64,000 nt of DNA from Actinoplanes nipponensis (GCF_016862275.1 NZ_BOMQ01000079.1:105482-169481); one strand, 5' to 3'. Positions 52,478 to 60,514 are shown, counted from the stretch's first letter. The notes: generated from the letters alone by a model not told the origin. Program-made: numbers and translations.

Positions 52478-52515
52478 CTGGTCCCGGTCCGGGTTGCCTC
52501 CCGGGCCGGGACCAG
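52478..52515 (-). promoter_or_regulatory. Leader hairpin upstream of the ParB-like gene
   Basis: Arms CTGGTCCCGG-T-CCGGG and CCCGG-G-CCGGGACCAG around a 6-base loop lie about 40 bases upstream of the GTG start. GGTTTGG and TTGCC-TCCCGG keep the order seen in the five-copy 5' element, so this may be a diverged sixth member. Confidence 0.55.
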
Positions 52516-52629
52516 TTGTGCAGGTTGGTGTTCGCCCGTCGCCTCATGGGCGGCGGGTACTCAGGCGGACGCATCCATCTAAGTGATGACCGGGTGTCAC
52601 TGTTGAGATGTCAATGAACGACTTCGTGT

Positions 52630-52664
52630 GCCCCTGGCCGGGGTCCGAGGTTCCGGCCAGGGGC
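52630..52664 (-). terminator. Hairpin after the 156-aa gene
   Basis: The inverted repeat GCCCCTGGCCGG / CCGGCCAGGGGC has 12-bp arms with an 11-base loop, six bases after the stop at 52670. Confidence 0.78.
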
Positions 52665-52669
52665 GTTGC

Positions 52670-53140
52670 TCAGTGTTGGCCGAACGTGTGGGCGCAACCG
52701 CCGTCGTAGATCCAGCGGGCGATCCGGATGGTGTGCTCGGCCTGGTCGGTGACGAAGCGCCAGGGGAGCTGGCCGTCGCGGTAGGCCACGGCACGGCTGG
52801 CGAGCGTTCGCCAGGCGGCAACGGCCGCTGCACCGAATGGGGCGAAGACACACTGCGGCCCGCTGAGCTTGTCCAGCAGGACCAAACCATCGAGGTCGGC
52901 AACGTCGATGACGTGGGTCCACTGGGTGACCTCGTCGTGGGCGATGGTGTCGTGGAGCGGCAGGTGGCACGCGGTCACTTCGAGCGCGCGGAGAACGTGC
53001 TGGCGGGCGTCCTCGACCAGTTCGACCGCGCCAGAACGCGGCTCATCGCCGCTGGCGCCGATGAGCCGGAGCAGCAAGGACGCGAAGCCAGGGCGGTCCT
53101 CGGTGGCGAAGATGCTGCCGTTCTGGGTTAAGAGAATCAT
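52670..53140 (-). CDS. Hypothetical protein with the conserved 5' element
   Basis: The 156-residue product starts at the ATG at 53140 (MILLTQNGSIFATEDRPGFA) with GAGAGGA upstream. It is a compact alpha/beta protein, with CHLPLHDTIAHDEVTQWTHV and a C-terminal IRIARWIYDGGCAHTFGQH. No known motif. It is a single-gene unit with its own 5' element and terminator. Confidence 0.68.
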   Translation of the reverse strand: MILLTQNGSIFATEDRPGFASLLLRLIGASGDEPRSGAVELVEDARQHVLRALEVTACHLPLHDTIAHDEVTQWTHVIDVADLDGLVLLDKLSGPQCVFAPFGAAAVAAWRTLASRAVAYRDGQLPWRFVTDQAEHTIRIARWIYDGGCAHTFGQH

Positions 53141-53226
53141 CAGATTCCTCTCGGTGGTGATTTGGGGTGGCACGATCGGGGCTTGCCTTCCCCTCCCGGA
53201 CAACTACTAAAATACCCTTTTTTCGG
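53141..53226 (-). promoter_or_regulatory. Conserved 5' element, copy 4
   Basis: On the minus strand: TATTTTAGTAGTTGTCCGGG, then AGGGGAAGGCAAGCCCCGAT. The outer GTCCGG/CCGGAC pairing is weakened here while the GGGG/CCCC stem is kept. A CAAGATCTTTTG block lies about 45 bases further upstream, at 53269-53280. Confidence 0.78.
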
Positions 53227-53331
53227 TTGGGTGTCCACCCCTGGCAAGAGAAGTTGCTAGAGAAACACCAAGATCTTTTGAAGGTCAGATTTACCGAAGT
53301 CCGGTGGACCGAGCGACCGCGCAGCCCACCG

Positions 53332-54126
53332 TCAGGCGGTTGAGCGACCTCGTCGCACGGCGTAGCGGTCGATGAGTCGCGCGTCGCGGGGCTCGACAAT
53401 GCTCTCAGTGAATTGACGCTCACCCCAGTACGGCAAAGTCATCACGTAGGCGCGGCCGGCGTAGTGCCGGGTTCCGTCGAGGTCGGGAGGATACGCGTCG
53501 CTGACGCGCTCGATCCGGCCGATGGCCCCGGCAGCGAATCCTCCGGTAATCACAACTTCCAGCCCGACCGGAAAGTCGGTGGTGAAGTTGACCTCGATCG
53601 GACAGGCTGGGGCGCAGTAGGCGACCGGGCAGCCATCAGCGCCGGTGACGATGCGGCCGTCACCATACGTGGCGACTCCGCACCTGCCGCATCGCTGGTC
53701 GCGGCCGTCGCGGACCTCCATGATCGCAGCGGCACGTAGGGCCGCCAGGCAGTCCGTCGAGCCGACAACCCACGGGTGCAGGTCGCGCAGCAACTCGACC
53801 GGGCTGGTGTAGGCGGGAAGCTCACCGGTGGCCAGATCTGCACGACGGCCCAGCGTCGCCGTGAGGGCGTCCGCCACGCGCAACTGCGCAGACGGGATGA
53901 CCCGGAGGGCGTGAGGCTGGAGTCGGTCGAGGCTGATGGGCTTGGTTTGGGCTGCGGCGGCGGCGCGGCCGGTGATGCGCCGGACGGCCTTCGGCTGGCC
54001 GTCCCTCGTGATCGAGGTGATGACGGCGAGTTCCAGCCCTAGCCTGGTCCTGTCGTTTTCTGCTGAACGAGTGGTGCGGGTCGTGATGTGGAGGATCGCA
54101 AGATCCCCGCGACGGGCCGCCTGCAT
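53332..54126 (-). CDS. Hypothetical protein with a zinc-ribbon-like motif
   Basis: The product has 264 residues from the ATG at 54126, chosen for AGGGAG six bases upstream; a GTG at 54255 would overlap the DprA-like gene. Near residue 145, CGRCGVATYGDGR and then YCAPACPIE give a zinc-ribbon-like C-x2-C ... C-x3-C. The C-terminal 100 residues are beta-rich. No known family. It follows the DprA-like gene by 88 bases and probably shares its transcript. Confidence 0.7.
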   Translation of the reverse strand: MQAARRGDLAILHITTRTTRSAENDRTRLGLELAVITSITRDGQPKAVRRITGRAAAAAQTKPISLDRLQPHALRVIPSAQLRVADALTATLGRRADLATGELPAYTSPVELLRDLHPWVVGSTDCLAALRAAAIMEVRDGRDQRCGRCGVATYGDGRIVTGADGCPVAYCAPACPIEVNFTTDFPVGLEVVITGGFAAGAIGRIERVSDAYPPDLDGTRHYAGRAYVMTLPYWGERQFTESIVEPRDARLIDRYAVRRGRSTA

Positions 54127-54214
54127 TCGTACTCCCTGGGCGAGGGTGATGGAAACGCGGTGAGTGCTGGCGGGAATCAAGGATTCGTCGATCCCCGCCA
54201 GCCGCAGTGATGCG

Positions 54215-55111
54215 CTACGAGAGGGAGGCGAGCACGGAGGCCACGTCGGGTCCACCGCTGACCAGGCGCGCAGTTCCCTCCGTGACGAGCTGTCGGTTAC
54301 CTGCCGACACGGCGTCGCGCTCAGATCCGGGGAACACCATGACGGGCCGACGCAGCATGGCGGCGCGGCGCGCCCCGGCGAGGCACAGACTGCGGATCGG
54401 CGCTTCTACCACGACGGTCGCTGCCGTCATCGCGGCTAGCGCCTCCAAGCTGCCCAGCCGAGTAGGCCGGCTCGACTCGCCCCCGAGGGGAACGGCGCTG
54501 ACCAGCATGCCTTCCGCCGCGACCGCCTCGTAGAACTCGGGCCGAGCGAGGCCGCGGTAAAGGTCCAGCCCGTGCGGCAGCATGACCAGTCGAGGAGCCC
54601 GGTCGGTCGCGATCGATGCGCCGTTGATCGCGGAAGCGTCGATACCGTAACGCCCGCTGTTGGCGACGGTCCATCCGCCGGGGCCGTCGCCGAGTTCGTA
54701 GCCGATCTGCCGGGCGAGTTGCTTACCGGTGTCGCTGGCGGCAGCGGCACCCGTGAGCAGGATTGACCGGCGAAGGACGTCGGGCAGCCTTCCGGTTCCA
54801 CGTGCCCAGAGGCACAGCGGGGCACCTCGCAGCGCGTTGTCGTGGTTGAGGTCGGCGATCTGGTGGGGCCACTCGTCGTCACCCGGGACGATTGCGCGGA
54901 TGCCCAACCTGTCGGCCCGGGAGAGCATGGCGGACGCCGTCTCTCGGCGGCGGTTGGCGACCGGGGGCGGGAGTTCGGCGAGCTTGGCCGAAGGCCCTTC
55001 GCCCGTGATGGTGTCAAAGGGCCAGGCGCCGGGGGCGAAGATCGAAAGGGCGACGTACGCGACCCGCGTCTCGAAGTCGACGGGCGAGGTGGCACTGCTG
55101 TCCTGGGCCAC
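54215..55111 (-). CDS. DprA/Smf-like protein
   Basis: The 298-residue product starts at a GTG with AAGGA eight bases upstream. It has the DprA layout: GAPLCLWARGTGRLPDVLRR, then a Rossmann core with TVANSGRYGIDASAINGASI (the GID-A-A box), VMLPHGLDLYRGL and a final PGSERDAVSAGNRQLVTEGT. The usual GSR and histidine positions of DprA are altered, so single-strand DNA loading or RecA interaction is uncertain. DprA-like proteins occur on mobile elements and in defence loci. It carries copy 5 of the 5' element. Confidence 0.8.
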   Translation of the reverse strand: MAQDSSATSPVDFETRVAYVALSIFAPGAWPFDTITGEGPSAKLAELPPPVANRRRETASAMLSRADRLGIRAIVPGDDEWPHQIADLNHDNALRGAPLCLWARGTGRLPDVLRRSILLTGAAAASDTGKQLARQIGYELGDGPGGWTVANSGRYGIDASAINGASIATDRAPRLVMLPHGLDLYRGLARPEFYEAVAAEGMLVSAVPLGGESSRPTRLGSLEALAAMTAATVVVEAPIRSLCLAGARRAAMLRRPVMVFPGSERDAVSAGNRQLVTEGTARLVSGGPDVASVLASLS

Positions 55112-55200
55112 TGGATGGTCCTTTTCGGGTTGGCGGTTTGGGGTGTCTCGGCTGGGGCTTGCCTTCCCCTCCCGGACAACTACTAAGATACCAATTTGCG
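55112..55200 (-). promoter_or_regulatory. Conserved 5' element, copy 5
   Basis: On the minus strand: TATCTTAGTAGTTGTCCGGG, then AGGGGAAGGCAAGCCCCAGC, followed by AAGGA before the GTG. The hairpin with AAGGCAAG loop is retained. CAAGATCCTTTG lies about 45 bases upstream. Confidence 0.8.
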
Positions 55201-55530
55201 GATCCTGTGTACACCATCAGAGCTCCAACTCGCCGGTATATCTTCTTCAAGATCCTTTGTCGTAGCCGTGACCCGCAGTCTTTCGTGCGCCGCTTCCTAG
55301 TAGGCGTCCTGCCCTTTCTTGGCCGGCGGGGGCGAACTTGTTCGCACCGGTTGCGGGTGGCGGCTGTCCAATCCGGGCCGGGGGTTTCGGGCAGAACATC
55401 ATGCGGGTTGTGCATGATGTTCTGCGTGCCCGGCTCGGATTTGACTGACGACGCACGTGACCCACACTGCCGGACTCGTCCCGGTGGCCGGGAAAGGGCA
55501 AAGGGCAGTGCGGCCGCAGGCCGCACCGAT
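55201..55530. repeat. Duplicated intergenic segment, copy B
   Basis: This is the second copy of the segment at 50383-50600, here at 55303-55515, with the same block order. It includes the dyad site at 55391-55425. No gene is supported. Confidence 0.75.
55391..55425. promoter_or_regulatory. Dyad-symmetric site, copy B
   Basis: The arms GCAGAACATCATG and CATGATGTTCTGC are perfectly complementary over 13 bp, with a 9-base spacer. Compared with copy A, two base pairs change on both sides (C:G to G:C and A:T to G:C), keeping the symmetry. Confidence 0.78.
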
Positions 55531-55863
55531 TAAAGCCTGAACCGCAAGGCGCACGACGAGGTCGGGACGGACTCAGCCCAGTGCAGTCGGGAGGTCGGTG
55601 CGGGTGGGGCGCGTTGGCAAGCCGCCCGAGGCAGCTGGCTGCCGCAGGGGCGGTGATCTGTCCCCGAGGGCCGGGGATCTGATTGGTGTGCTTGCGCCAC
55701 CTCTCTCGGGCAGTTCGAAAAGATGGACGAAGACTGGGTTCTGCCACTGCTCGGCTACGAGGCCACCGGATGGGCGGCGCGAACTGCACGAGCCTGGCTA
55801 TTCCACCTCGACCAGGTCCCCGTCCGCTGCTCCGCCCGCGCAAGGGGCGCCACCCGGCATCAC
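55531..55863. other. Intergenic region upstream of the Qat operon
   Basis: No gene is recognised; open frames on either strand have no protein-like pattern. It separates the divergently read plasmid-like block and the Qat operon. Confidence 0.5.
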
Positions 55864-55869
55864 TACAAT
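55864..55869 (+). promoter_or_regulatory. Candidate -10 box of the Qat operon
   Basis: TACAAT matches the consensus -10 hexamer and lies about 45 bases upstream of the qatA start codon. No clear -35 box is visible upstream. Confidence 0.45.
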
Positions 55870-55913
55870 GCGATGGCCTCGATTGTGCACTGAGTGATCA
55901 TCTTGGAGAGTAT

Positions 55914-57692
55914 GTGGCCGACATCAGGTCTCACGGCGACTTCGGCGCACCCCTGTTTGACGACAACCCGGCTGTGCTGGACCTGCTGGGAGGTGACGCG
56001 GTTGCTGACGCGGTCACCCGGGTCGTCACGTCTGGTGGGCTGGATCCGGTGACGGTCGGGATTCACAGCGCGTGGGGCGGCGGGAAGTCCACCGCGCTGA
56101 ACCTCGTCGCGACCCAGCTGGAGAAGGTCGGGCACGTGGTCGTGGTCCGCGTCGATCCATGGGAGTGGGAGAACGCCGAGGATCTTCGTGGCACGTTGAT
56201 CGCCCAAGTTCTCGACGAGCTGCAGAGCCGGGTGGAGCAAACGGTCGAGGAGTCGCCGAAGCGTGAGCTGGTGCTGGACCGTCTCAACGGTCTCCGGCAG
56301 CGGATCGCTTGGGGCCGTGTCGCTGGAGTGCTAGTGACCAGTGCCGTGTCGATGTCGCTGAAGCTTCCGGAGTTGATCGAGGCGCTCACGCCCAAGCCTA
56401 AAGACCTCAACTCCGACGTCGACGCGGGCGTCACCCAGGGGATGGCCGGATTCCGGGCGGCATTCGAGAAGTTGATGAAGGAGGTCGAGGGCATCCAGAA
56501 GGTCGTCGTGCTCGTCGACGACCTGGACCGCTGCCTGCCGCCGACCATCATGGCCACGCTCGAAGCGATCAAGCTGTTCTTGTCGGTGAAGGGCATGGCG
56601 TTCGTGCTGGCCGCGGACGAGGATTTGATCCGCGAGGCGATCGGGGTCCACCTGGAGGGCGCGGCGCGCGGCGGCTTCGCCCGGCTGTATACCGAGAAGA
56701 TCATTCAGCTGCCGATCACCCTGCCGGTGCTGTCCGCCGAGCAGGCCGAGGCCTACATCGCCCTGCTGCTGTGCAAGAACGCCGGAGAGCTTCCGTCCGA
56801 CGGTCTCAGCCAGGTCATTGAGACGGCACGCCAGCGGCGTCTGGAAGGAAAAGCGCCCTACGTTGTGGACCACGGTGACGGGTCTCCGAGTCCTTCCGGT
56901 GAACATTTGCAGTTGGCCGCCCGGATCGCTGACGGTCTGTCCGCCGATGTGTGGCGCAGCCCCAGGGCGATCAAACGCTTCCTGAACGCGCTTGCGGTCC
57001 GCCAGCATCTTGCCCGCGCCGGCGGTGCGCAGCTGGACCTCGAGGTGCTGCTCAAGCTCTATTTGCTCGAGATCAGGTATCCCTCCGACTTCCGGCTGCT
57101 GAGTGAGAAGACATCTCCTGAACGTGTCGCGCTGCTCGGAGAATGGGAGAGCTGGGCACACGATGACAACCCGCAGCGGCCGGAGGTGAGTGAGGAGACC
57201 AAGTCCTGGGCGGCCAGCAAGCCGTCGCTAACGGATCACGACGCTGCCATTGAGCGATACCTGTCAGTCGCGGCCACCCTGCTCAGCGACGTCCACTTCG
57301 GCGGCGCGGTGACCGGCGCCTTGATGCGGATCATCGAGAAAATGACCCACACTGCAGACTCGACGCGTGCTGCCGGGGTAGCGGACGCGAAGGGACTGGA
57401 GCCGGCCGAGCGGCTGATCGTGGTGAACAGCCTCGGAGACCAGCTCACCCGCCTGACCGACGTCGGGCCGGTCGTCGAGTCCCTGGCCGCGATCACCGAA
57501 GACGATGAGGACCTTACCGAGGCGGTCAGTGCGGTGCTGAACCGGCCGACGGTGTTCAGCGTCCTGGAGCCGCATCACATCATCTACCTGAGCCGGTTCA
57601 GGGATGTTCTGAACGCGATCGTCACCACGGAAGGCCTGGACATCGACGTCGTCGAGGCTGCCCGCCAAGAGCTCTCCGAACCGCCGCACTAG
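55914..57692 (+). CDS. qatA: QatA, KAP-family P-loop ATPase
   Basis: The product has 592 residues. I chose the GTG at 55914 (VADIRSHGDFGAPLFDDNP) with GGAG about five bases upstream, since the preceding part of the open frame is not protein-like. Walker A is GIHSAWGGGKST at residues about 49-60 and Walker B VVVLVDDLDRC at about 197-207, typical of KAP NTPases. It is the ATPase of the four-gene QatABCD anti-phage system. Its stop overlaps the next GTG start by one base. The operon order A-B-C-D is complete here. Confidence 0.9.
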   Translation: MADIRSHGDFGAPLFDDNPAVLDLLGGDAVADAVTRVVTSGGLDPVTVGIHSAWGGGKSTALNLVATQLEKVGHVVVVRVDPWEWENAEDLRGTLIAQVLDELQSRVEQTVEESPKRELVLDRLNGLRQRIAWGRVAGVLVTSAVSMSLKLPELIEALTPKPKDLNSDVDAGVTQGMAGFRAAFEKLMKEVEGIQKVVVLVDDLDRCLPPTIMATLEAIKLFLSVKGMAFVLAADEDLIREAIGVHLEGAARGGFARLYTEKIIQLPITLPVLSAEQAEAYIALLLCKNAGELPSDGLSQVIETARQRRLEGKAPYVVDHGDGSPSPSGEHLQLAARIADGLSADVWRSPRAIKRFLNALAVRQHLARAGGAQLDLEVLLKLYLLEIRYPSDFRLLSEKTSPERVALLGEWESWAHDDNPQRPEVSEETKSWAASKPSLTDHDAAIERYLSVAATLLSDVHFGGAVTGALMRIIEKMTHTADSTRAAGVADAKGLEPAERLIVVNSLGDQLTRLTDVGPVVESLAAITEDDEDLTEAVSAVLNRPTVFSVLEPHHIIYLSRFRDVLNAIVTTEGLDIDVVEAARQELSEPPH

Positions 57693-58507
57693 TGGGGACC
57701 TCAGGCGCGTACGGGGGAAGCGGGGCCAAGCCGTGGGAAGACGTCCATGACGCGTACGGCGCCGCCGGGGAAGCGGGCGGTGCGGGCGGCTCGGACGGAC
57801 CCGGGCCTTCCGATGAGAAGGTCGAAGACTTCGTCAACGCGTTGATGAACGCCTTGGCGCGGGCCGCGGGCCCGGCTCCCGGATTGTCGGGCTATCCGCT
57901 TTCATCGCTGCGGCCCCGCCGCTCAGGCGGAGCCGGCGGTGGTGGGGGCAGCGGGGGTGGGTCCAGCAGCTCCGGTGGAGGCGGCCGTAGTTTCGGCCGG
58001 CAGACCGCTCGGGGTGCCGCGGGAGTAGCGGGCGCGTCAGCACTTCGCAACGGCGATCGTGCCGCGCTGGCCGAACTCGGTCTCGACCTGGCCCACCTGG
58101 ACAGCCTGCCCTCGTCACGGGCGAGATGCGCCTACATCGTGGACACCTTGCTGGGGGCGCCCAGCCACCCCGACGAGGTTGCCCTTCGCGCTGCGACACT
58201 GCGCACGATGGTAGAGATCCTAAAGGCCAAGGAGCCGCCGACCCAGGCGCAGGAGATGCGGCTATTCCTGCAGAACCTGGTCTATGAGCAGGTCCTGGTC
58301 GAGCTGACCTCCCAGCAGCGAACCGAGAACCTCACGCCGCAACGCGCTAAGGAGATCGAGGTCAAAGCCAAGAAGTATCTGCGCACGAGCGTGTCGAAGA
58401 TAAAGCTGCCGAAGACCGCGCGGATGAGCGCCCAGGCCTTCGTCAACGCCGCAGCCACGCTCGCGGACAAGGTCTTCGCCGTCTTCAAGATCAGAGGAGC
58501 GCGGTGA
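57692..58507 (+). CDS. qatB: QatB
   Basis: The 271-residue product starts at a GTG overlapping the qatA stop. Residues 1-110 are glycine/serine-rich and probably disordered (AGGGGGSGGGSSSSGGGG). The last 150 are helical (RTMVEILKAKEPPTQAQEMR, FVNAAATLADKVFAVFKI). Residue 2 is glycine (M-G-T-S). As I recall, recent work on QueC-like defence enzymes describes conjugation of a deazaguanine to the N-terminal glycine of a partner protein; that fits this start but is not shown by the sequence. Assignment rests mainly on position between qatA and qatC. Confidence 0.82.
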   Translation: MGTSGAYGGSGAKPWEDVHDAYGAAGEAGGAGGSDGPGPSDEKVEDFVNALMNALARAAGPAPGLSGYPLSSLRPRRSGGAGGGGGSGGGSSSSGGGGRSFGRQTARGAAGVAGASALRNGDRAALAELGLDLAHLDSLPSSRARCAYIVDTLLGAPSHPDEVALRAATLRTMVEILKAKEPPTQAQEMRLFLQNLVYEQVLVELTSQQRTENLTPQRAKEIEVKAKKYLRTSVSKIKLPKTARMSAQAFVNAAATLADKVFAVFKIRGAR

Positions 58508-59769
58508 GCATCCTTGAGCTGATGCCGAGCGGTTCGACAGGTTCCGAGGCGATCACGTGTGTGTGGCCTGCGGAACCGGGCAGCAGCGACACAGTTCAGA
58601 CCGAGATTGGCTGGTCGATGTGTGAGCTCGGGCCGGCCGCGGTACCGGCCAAAGACTTCCTGCGCATCGTCGCCGCGGCGTATTTGGCCGACCGGACGGT
58701 GTCGCGACCGCAGCTCGCCATGCTTCGCGACCTGAATATCGTCGTGCACGTCGAGCAGCCCAAGGCGTGGACCGAGCAGATGCTGGACCGGGTTGCTGAC
58801 CTGCTGCACTGGCTGTCTGGTGACACCTGGCGCATCAGGCTGGTCCAAGCCGACCCGGGCCCGGAGCACATCCGACCCGGTGTCCCGGTTGAGGCAGCCG
58901 AGGCGGTCAGTCTGCTCTCCGGTGGTCTCGACTCGCTGTGCGGCGCACTCCTGCAGCTCGACTACACGGCCACGACCGTCTTTCTCGGCCACCGCGACAG
59001 CTCCACCTCGATCCGCCGCGCCCAGGACACCGTCCGCGCGGATCTACTGGCGCGCAAACCGGACTTCACCTACGTGCGGTACGCGTTCCGGCCACTCCTG
59101 CCGCGGCGCGAGTCGACCCCGCGAACCAGGTCTTTGCTGTTCCAGGCCATGGCCACCGTGCTGGCCTCCGGTCGCGGTGCCACGCGCATTCTTGTGCCCG
59201 AGAATGGCTTCACCAGCATCAACCCGCCGCTGGAGCCGTCACGCGGCGGGCCGCTGACCACTCGGTCCACCCATCCCTGGACGTTCCACCTCGTGCAGCA
59301 GATCCTCGACGAGCTGCCCTTGGCCGGCATCGCCATCAGTAACCCGCACGCCATGATGACTAAAGGTGACCTGGTAGCGGCCGCGCTGCGGCCCGGATCC
59401 GCCGACGATCTGGCGGTGGCCGCCGCAACCGTGTCCTGCGCGAAGCAAAACGCCGGCCGGCTCCCCGGCGCCAACCCCAACCTCAACTGTGGGCTTTGCA
59501 TCGCCTGCTTCGTACGCCGGGGAGCCTTCGCGGCAGCCGGACGAGCCGACAACACCCGCTACCTCGCCACCACACTGACCGGTGCATCCCTCGAACAGCT
59601 CAAGCACCTTCGCCGTCACGACATCGCCGCCGCGACGTACGCGACCCGCGCGGGCCTCGACGAGTACCGGATCCTTGCCTCCGGGGTGTGGCCGCCGCAC
59701 ACCGACTTCGACGCCGTACTCGGCCTCTGTGACCGAGGGCTGGAGGAACTCTCTCTTGTCACTGTCTGA
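58504..59769 (+). CDS. qatC: QatC, QueC-like enzyme
   Basis: The 421-residue product starts at a GTG overlapping the qatB stop by four bases. The PP-loop ATP pyrophosphatase motif SGGLDS is at residues 139-144. Cysteines around residues 305 and 327-335 (TVSCAK ... NCGLCIACF) form the QueC-type zinc site. QueC makes the deazaguanine preQ0; QatC is a diverged relative used in defence. The 100-residue N-terminal region before the PP loop is extra compared with QueC, as expected for QatC. Its end overlaps the qatD start region. Confidence 0.92.
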   Translation: MSILELMPSGSTGSEAITCVWPAEPGSSDTVQTEIGWSMCELGPAAVPAKDFLRIVAAAYLADRTVSRPQLAMLRDLNIVVHVEQPKAWTEQMLDRVADLLHWLSGDTWRIRLVQADPGPEHIRPGVPVEAAEAVSLLSGGLDSLCGALLQLDYTATTVFLGHRDSSTSIRRAQDTVRADLLARKPDFTYVRYAFRPLLPRRESTPRTRSLLFQAMATVLASGRGATRILVPENGFTSINPPLEPSRGGPLTTRSTHPWTFHLVQQILDELPLAGIAISNPHAMMTKGDLVAAALRPGSADDLAVAAATVSCAKQNAGRLPGANPNLNCGLCIACFVRRGAFAAAGRADNTRYLATTLTGASLEQLKHLRRHDIAAATYATRAGLDEYRILASGVWPPHTDFDAVLGLCDRGLEELSLVTV

Positions 59770-60514
59770 CTTGCCCGCACTCGACTGCCACGCCCACATC
59801 GCCCCCGACGTCACGGCGCCGCAGATCCGGGGACTGAACGGCGCCATCATCTTCGCGATGACCCGCACGCCGGCCGAGGCCAACTACGCCGCGAACCGCG
59901 ACGATCCCACCATCCTCTGGGGTTACGGCGTGCACCCCGGCGTCCCCGGGGCCATTGCCGCGCTCACCGAGGACGGCATCCGCCGCGCTACAACACGTCA
60001 CCCGATCATCGGTGAGATCGGCCTCGACCGCAAAAGCGCCCTCGAGCCTCAAACCCGGGCGCTCGACCTCATTCTGCGTGTGTGTGCCGACCAGCCGGTG
60101 CTGCTGTCTCTGCACAGCACCGGCCGGACCAGCCAGCTCCTCGACGTCTTGCAAGAGCGTCCTCACGCCGGCGCGATCCTGCACTGGTTCAACGGCACCC
60201 GTAACGAGATCGAGCGGGCTGCGGCGATGGGCTGCTACTTCTCGGTCAACGCGGCCATGAGCGACGAACGCCTGGCCTGGTTTCCCCGTGACCGTCTGCT
60301 GCCCGAAACCGACTTCCCGAGCAGCCGGCGCACGACTCAGGCGCGGCAACCAGGCGACACGGCTTTCCTCGAACAACGCATGTCGGCTCTGACCGGTCAG
60401 TCCGAGACCGCCGTACGAGAAATGTGGTACCGCAACCTCGGAGAACTCGCTACCCACGCCGGCATCGTGTCTCGGCTCCCGACACAGCTGCAGCGCCTTA
60501 TCTCGCACCCATAG
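59756..60514 (+). CDS. qatD: QatD, TatD-like metallo-DNase
   Basis: The product has 252 residues from a TTG at 59756 with GGAGG seven bases upstream; the frame is open further left but that part lies inside qatC. The TatD metal sites are present: D10-C-H12-A-H14, IIGEIGLDRK (glutamate), LLSLHSTGR and AILHWFNGT (histidines), and LLPETDFPSS (aspartate). It should cleave DNA as the nuclease of the Qat system. The reading frame overlaps qatC by 14 bases, so translation is coupled. Confidence 0.92.
   Translation: MSLSDLPALDCHAHIAPDVTAPQIRGLNGAIIFAMTRTPAEANYAANRDDPTILWGYGVHPGVPGAIAALTEDGIRRATTRHPIIGEIGLDRKSALEPQTRALDLILRVCADQPVLLSLHSTGRTSQLLDVLQERPHAGAILHWFNGTRNEIERAAAMGCYFSVNAAMSDERLAWFPRDRLLPETDFPSSRRTTQARQPGDTAFLEQRMSALTGQSETAVREMWYRNLGELATHAGIVSRLPTQLQRLISHP

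Noticed and set aside
46491..55200. Reading the five-copy 5' element as a coding leader peptide
   Set aside because: The conserved frame lacks a start codon in copy 3, where a stop directly precedes it; copies 2 and 4 are out of frame with their genes, and no ribosome binding site lies before it. It remains a minor alternative only.
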